Assembly: GCF_002993335.1 (NCBI RefSeq)
Contig: NZ_PVNS01000005.1
Coordinates: 124,001 to 188,000 of the forward strand
Origin: Alkalicoccus urumqiensis
GTDB taxonomy: Bacteria; Bacillota; Bacilli; Bacillales; Salisediminibacteriaceae
Direction: 5' to 3'
Length of the DNA: 64,000 nt
The position numbers were made by a program, and so were the translations under genes. Below, piece by piece: positions 60,947-64,000 of this stretch; within the stretch, counting starts at the first letter, position 1, and every line of letters begins with the position of its first letter. A model generated the notes under the pieces. It had not been told where the DNA came from, searched no databases, and saw nothing but the letters and a program-made list of their open reading frames with translations.

Positions 60947-62989
60947 ATGGCTCACAATAACCACGACCATCATCACAACCATGAACATCAGGAGCACGAT
61001 CATCACGAAAATGCCTCGTCCGGCCACAGTCACGGACACGGCGGACACGATCACGGCAGCATGATTGCCGATTTCAAACGCCGCTTTTTCGTATCTCTCA
61101 TCTTAACGGTGCCGATCCTTCTCCTCTCCCCAATGATTCAGTCCTTTCTCGGAGTGGACTGGAGCTTTCCGGGAAGCATGGCCATTCTTGCCGGCTTATC
61201 CTCGGTCGTCTTTTTCTACGGCGGCTGGCCGTTTTTAACCGGGGCAGTCTCCGAACTGAAGGAGAAAACACCTGCCATGATGACGCTGATTGCGCTCGCC
61301 ATTGTCGTCGCCTATGGCTACAGCATGATCGTCGTTTTCGGCTGGGAAGGCAGCAATCTGTTCTGGGAGCTTGCGACGCTCATCGTGATCATGCTCCTCG
61401 GCCACTGGGTGGAAATGCGCTCCATCGCCGGTGCCTCCAGCGCGCTCGAGGAACTCGTCCGCCTTATGCCGGACACCGCCCACCGCATGATGGAGGATGG
61501 CTCCACCGAAGAAGTGTCAATTTCCACGCTTCAGACGGGAGACCTCGTCCTCGTGAAACCGGGCGAAAAGCTGCCGGTCGACGGAACAATTACTGAAGGC
61601 CGTTCCGCGGTGGATGAATCCATGCTGACGGGTGAATCCGTGCCGGTCACCAGGGAAAAAGGCGACGACGTCATCGGCGGGGCGGTCAATCAGGACGGAT
61701 CGCTTACCATCGAAGTGAAAAAAACCGGGGAGGACACTTACTTATCCCAGGTCATCACGCTCGTCCAGGATGCCCAGTCCTCCCGCTCCAAAACGCAGGA
61801 TTTGGCTAACCGTGCCGCCGGCTGGCTGTTCTACCTGGCCCTCTCCGCCGGAATCACGACGTTTATCATCTGGCTCGTCGTGGGGCCGTCCTTTGACATG
61901 GCCGTCGAACGGATGGTCACCGTCATGGTCATTGCCTGCCCGCACGCACTAGGCCTTGCCGCGCCGCTTGTCACCGCGGTCTCCACGTCCATTTCCGCCA
62001 AAAAAGGACTGTTGATTAAAAACAGACCGCAGTTCGAGCAGGCCAGACATCTCGACGCCGTCGTGTTTGATAAAACCGGAACGTTGACCAAAGGCGAATT
62101 CGGCGTCACCGACATTCTTCCAGCAGAAGGGCACGAAGAAAACGACGTCCTTTTATGGGGCGCAGGCGCAGAGCAGCATTCCGAGCATCCGCTCGCTTCC
62201 GGTATCCTGAAAAAAGCAGAAGAGAAGTCCCTGGATCTCTACCGCGTGGAAGACTTTGAGAACCTCCGCGGCCGCGGGCTTACCGCACAGATTCAGGGAC
62301 GGACGGTTCATGCAGTGAGTCCCGGCTACATGCAGGAGAATGGATACTCCTACGACGAAGAAGCGTTCTCCCGGCTCTCCGACGAAGGGAAAACGGTCAT
62401 TTTTATCCTTGTTGATGAGGAGCTGTACGGCATGATCGCCCTCGCGGACATGGTGCGCGACTCTGCAGCGCGCGCTGTCTCCCGCTTAAAAGAAATGGGC
62501 ATCGAGCCGATTATGATGACCGGCGACAACCAGCGGACCGCGGACTGGACCGCCCGTCAGCTCGGAATAGACAACGTGCATGCTGAAGTACTGCCACACC
62601 ATAAAGCAGATGAAGTGAAAAAAATCCAGGACCAGGGAAAGCGGACGGCTATGACCGGAGATGGTGTCAATGACGCGCCGGCGCTTGCCACGGCGGATCT
62701 CGGTATCGCCATCGGCAGCGGCACCGATGTGGCGATGGAAACGGCAGACGTCGTCCTTGTACGGAGCGATCCGGAAGATGTTGTCGTTGTCATCGAACTG
62801 TCCAGGAAAACGTACCGCAAAATGGTGCAGAATCTCTGGTGGGCCACCGGCTACAACCTGGCGGCGCTGCCGATTGCAGCAGGTATTCTCGCACCGATCG
62901 GCATCCTGCTGAGCCCTGCCGTCGGCGCTGTGCTCATGAGTCTGAGTACAATCATCGTCGCAATTAATGCCAAGCTGTTAAAAGCTTAA
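60947..62989 (+). CDS. copB: CopB-type copper/silver-exporting P1B ATPase
   Basis: 680 residues. The N-terminus (1-40) is His-rich ([21 protein letters not shown]) instead of a CxxC domain. About eight helices; the membrane metal site is CPH in VIACPHALG (about 329-331), the mark of CopB rather than CopA (CPC). Actuator TGES, phosphorylation motif DKTGTLTKG (about 373) and [10 protein letters not shown] hinge are intact. It should pump Cu+/Cu2+ or Ag+ out of the cell. ATG 60947 follows AAAGGAGGG; the frame opens earlier without support. The next gene is a Met-rich lipoprotein. Confidence 0.93.
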   Translation: MAHNNHDHHHNHEHQEHDHHENASSGHSHGHGGHDHGSMIADFKRRFFVSLILTVPILLLSPMIQSFLGVDWSFPGSMAILAGLSSVVFFYGGWPFLTGAVSELKEKTPAMMTLIALAIVVAYGYSMIVVFGWEGSNLFWELATLIVIMLLGHWVEMRSIAGASSALEELVRLMPDTAHRMMEDGSTEEVSISTLQTGDLVLVKPGEKLPVDGTITEGRSAVDESMLTGESVPVTREKGDDVIGGAVNQDGSLTIEVKKTGEDTYLSQVITLVQDAQSSRSKTQDLANRAAGWLFYLALSAGITTFIIWLVVGPSFDMAVERMVTVMVIACPHALGLAAPLVTAVSTSISAKKGLLIKNRPQFEQARHLDAVVFDKTGTLTKGEFGVTDILPAEGHEENDVLLWGAGAEQHSEHPLASGILKKAEEKSLDLYRVEDFENLRGRGLTAQIQGRTVHAVSPGYMQENGYSYDEEAFSRLSDEGKTVIFILVDEELYGMIALADMVRDSAARAVSRLKEMGIEPIMMTGDNQRTADWTARQLGIDNVHAEVLPHHKADEVKKIQDQGKRTAMTGDGVNDAPALATADLGIAIGSGTDVAMETADVVLVRSDPEDVVVVIELSRKTYRKMVQNLWWATGYNLAALPIAAGILAPIGILLSPAVGAVLMSLSTIIVAINAKLLKA

Positions 62990-63002
62990 ATTCTCTTCAT
63001 GG

Positions 63003-63014
63003 TTTCTTCACACT
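63003..63014 (+). promoter_or_regulatory. Second copy of the shared 12-base motif
   Basis: TTTCTTCACACT, identical to 60876-60887, upstream of the Met/Asp-repeat lipoprotein. Confidence 0.4.
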
Positions 63015-63062
63015 TTCTGATTATGCTTGCAGAGTACAAGAATTTGAAGGAGGCTGACATCG

Positions 63063-64000
63063 ATGAAAAAAACATTAGGTTTATCCCTTGCGGCCGTTTT
63101 CGTTCTCGCAGCATGCTCGGACAATGACGAGATGCCGATGAATGACGAAAATGGCATGATGGACGAAAATAACATGCCGGCAGACGAGGAAGATATGCCG
63201 ATGGACGACGAGGACATGCAGGATAATGAGAACATGCCGATGAACGAAGAAAACATGCACGACAACGAAGATATGCCGATGGATGAGAATAACATGCATG
63301 ACGATGAAGACATGCCGATGGATGAGGAAGCAAGAGCCGACTATGAAGAGGAAGCCGCGTCTTTACCGGATTCGTTTCAGGAAGGTGCGTCAGAAAACCG
63401 GATGTCGCTGAACACGAAAAACGTCACACGCCTCACATCCGCTGACCCGGAATCCGCCTCCATCGAAGCCGCACAGACGATCTGGCCGGCGACTCACGAG
63501 GCTAACCGGCCGGGAGCGGTGCTCCTTGCCGACCCGGAGGAATGGCAGGAAGCGCTCAGCATTTTAACGCTCGTTCACCATCCGAATGATGGGCCGCTTC
63601 TGCTGATGGAGGATGGCCTCTCCGAAGAACTGCTGACGGAAATTGAGCGGCTGAATCCGCTTGGAACGGAGGACGGCACCGAAATCCTCACTGCCGGCAC
63701 GCTGTCTTCCGAGGAAGAAGAGATGCTGTCGGATTATTCGATTCAATCCATCGAAGCGGAAACGGACGCCGGTTTCGCCCGGGAAGCAGACGCGATGTTT
63801 GCCGAAGCGATGGGTGAAACACCGGAAGCAGTGCTGATCGGCTCTTCCGCCGATGAGAACCGGTTGTTTTCCCAGGTGGCAGGAAGCTGGATTGCCCACA
63901 TGAATGAGCCGCTTCTGTATGTCGATGACGAAGTGCCGCAGGAAACGATCGACGCGCTGGAAACAAGAGAGGAGGCCGTGATGTATCTTCTCGGCGGAGA
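63063..64000 (+). CDS. Met/Asp-repeat lipoprotein with cell-wall-binding-like domain (partial, 3' end outside window)
   Basis: At least 312 residues. Lipoprotein signal with VLAAC (Cys18), then a region of about 70 residues built of imperfect 13-residue repeats of the form (E/D)(D/N)MPM(D/N)(D/E)(E/N)(D/N)M(H/Q)D(N/D) (about residues 41-86). Then a folded domain (from about 120) that resembles the CWB2 cell-wall-binding repeat: SADPESASIEAAQTIWP, GAVLLADPEEWQEALSI, GPLLLMEDGLSEELLTEIE. The Met- and His-rich repeats and the copB neighbour suggest copper binding at the surface; this is inference. ATG 63063 follows AAGGAGG. Confidence 0.75.
   Translation, partial: MKKTLGLSLAAVFVLAACSDNDEMPMNDENGMMDENNMPADEEDMPMDDEDMQDNENMPMNEENMHDNEDMPMDENNMHDDEDMPMDEEARADYEEEAASLPDSFQEGASENRMSLNTKNVTRLTSADPESASIEAAQTIWPATHEANRPGAVLLADPEEWQEALSILTLVHHPNDGPLLLMEDGLSEELLTEIERLNPLGTEDGTEILTAGTLSSEEEEMLSDYSIQSIEAETDAGFAREADAMFAEAMGETPEAVLIGSSADENRLFSQVAGSWIAHMNEPLLYVDDEVPQETIDALETREEAVMYLLGG

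Noticed and set aside
1-64000. tRNA, rRNA, insertion sequence or prophage genes
   Set aside because: No transposase, integrase or phage-type protein and no tRNA- or rRNA-like sequence was recognised on either strand.

Overview
The window looks like chromosomal DNA of a Bacillaceae bacterium, probably a salt- or alkali-adapted one. Evidence: strong Bacillus-type ribosome binding sites (AGGAGG) before most genes, TTG and GTG starts, many intrinsic terminators, a cobalamin riboswitch, catabolite (cre) sites, and Bacillus-type gene sets (nsrR/hmp, xylR/xylAB, yln-like sulfate assimilation, YesLMN-like proteins, HtpX, YhfK). Two cation/proton antiporters and lipoproteins with long acidic linkers fit a haloalkaliphile. 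The genus cannot be fixed from sequence alone.

Layout. 1-5.6 kb (minus): cobalamin block, antiporter-cobO-cobQ-cobT, then a B12 riboswitch and a truncated BtuF-like lipoprotein. 5.7-17.3 kb: a c-di-GMP phosphodiesterase-like protein, a chemotaxis receptor, the divergent nsrR/hmp nitric-oxide pair, glutathione peroxidase, an rRNA methyltransferase-like protein, an ABC-F ATPase behind a leader that looks like an attenuator, and an NhaC antiporter. 18-29.3 kb: small housekeeping genes, then a nine-kilobase minus-strand sulfate-assimilation operon (sat, permease, cysC, cysH, sumT, sirB, cysJ, cysI) with the third siroheme gene facing it. 31-44.4 kb: xylose/xyloside regulon (xylAB; divergent xylR with a YesMN-like two-component system; sugar ABC transporter; GH43 xylosidase; DUF624 protein). 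44.5-58.9 kb: mixed genes including a second GGDEF-EAL protein coupled to a TPP enzyme, HtpX, a ring-cleaving dioxygenase, a persulfide dioxygenase-rhodanese and a CorC/HlyC protein. 59.6-64 kb: arginine deiminase, CopB-type copper ATPase and a Met/Asp-repeat lipoprotein cut by the right edge.

The most unusual material is intergenic. Seven stretches carry nine short 'boxes' spaced 21 bp apart, with a single 19-bp step that always divides them 5+4. Four arrays use the word TGGCGGT, two use CGGACCA and one uses GTCCCAC. Spacing is therefore shared while the word differs. The 19-bp step breaks any reading frame, the 14-bp spacers are alignable position by position between copies of one type, and the arrays sit between terminators, mostly where genes converge. 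Mixed with them are two further dispersed repeat families, one with a strong long hairpin and one linked to a portable terminator. I do not recognise these as any described element. They are the best candidate here for an undescribed system.
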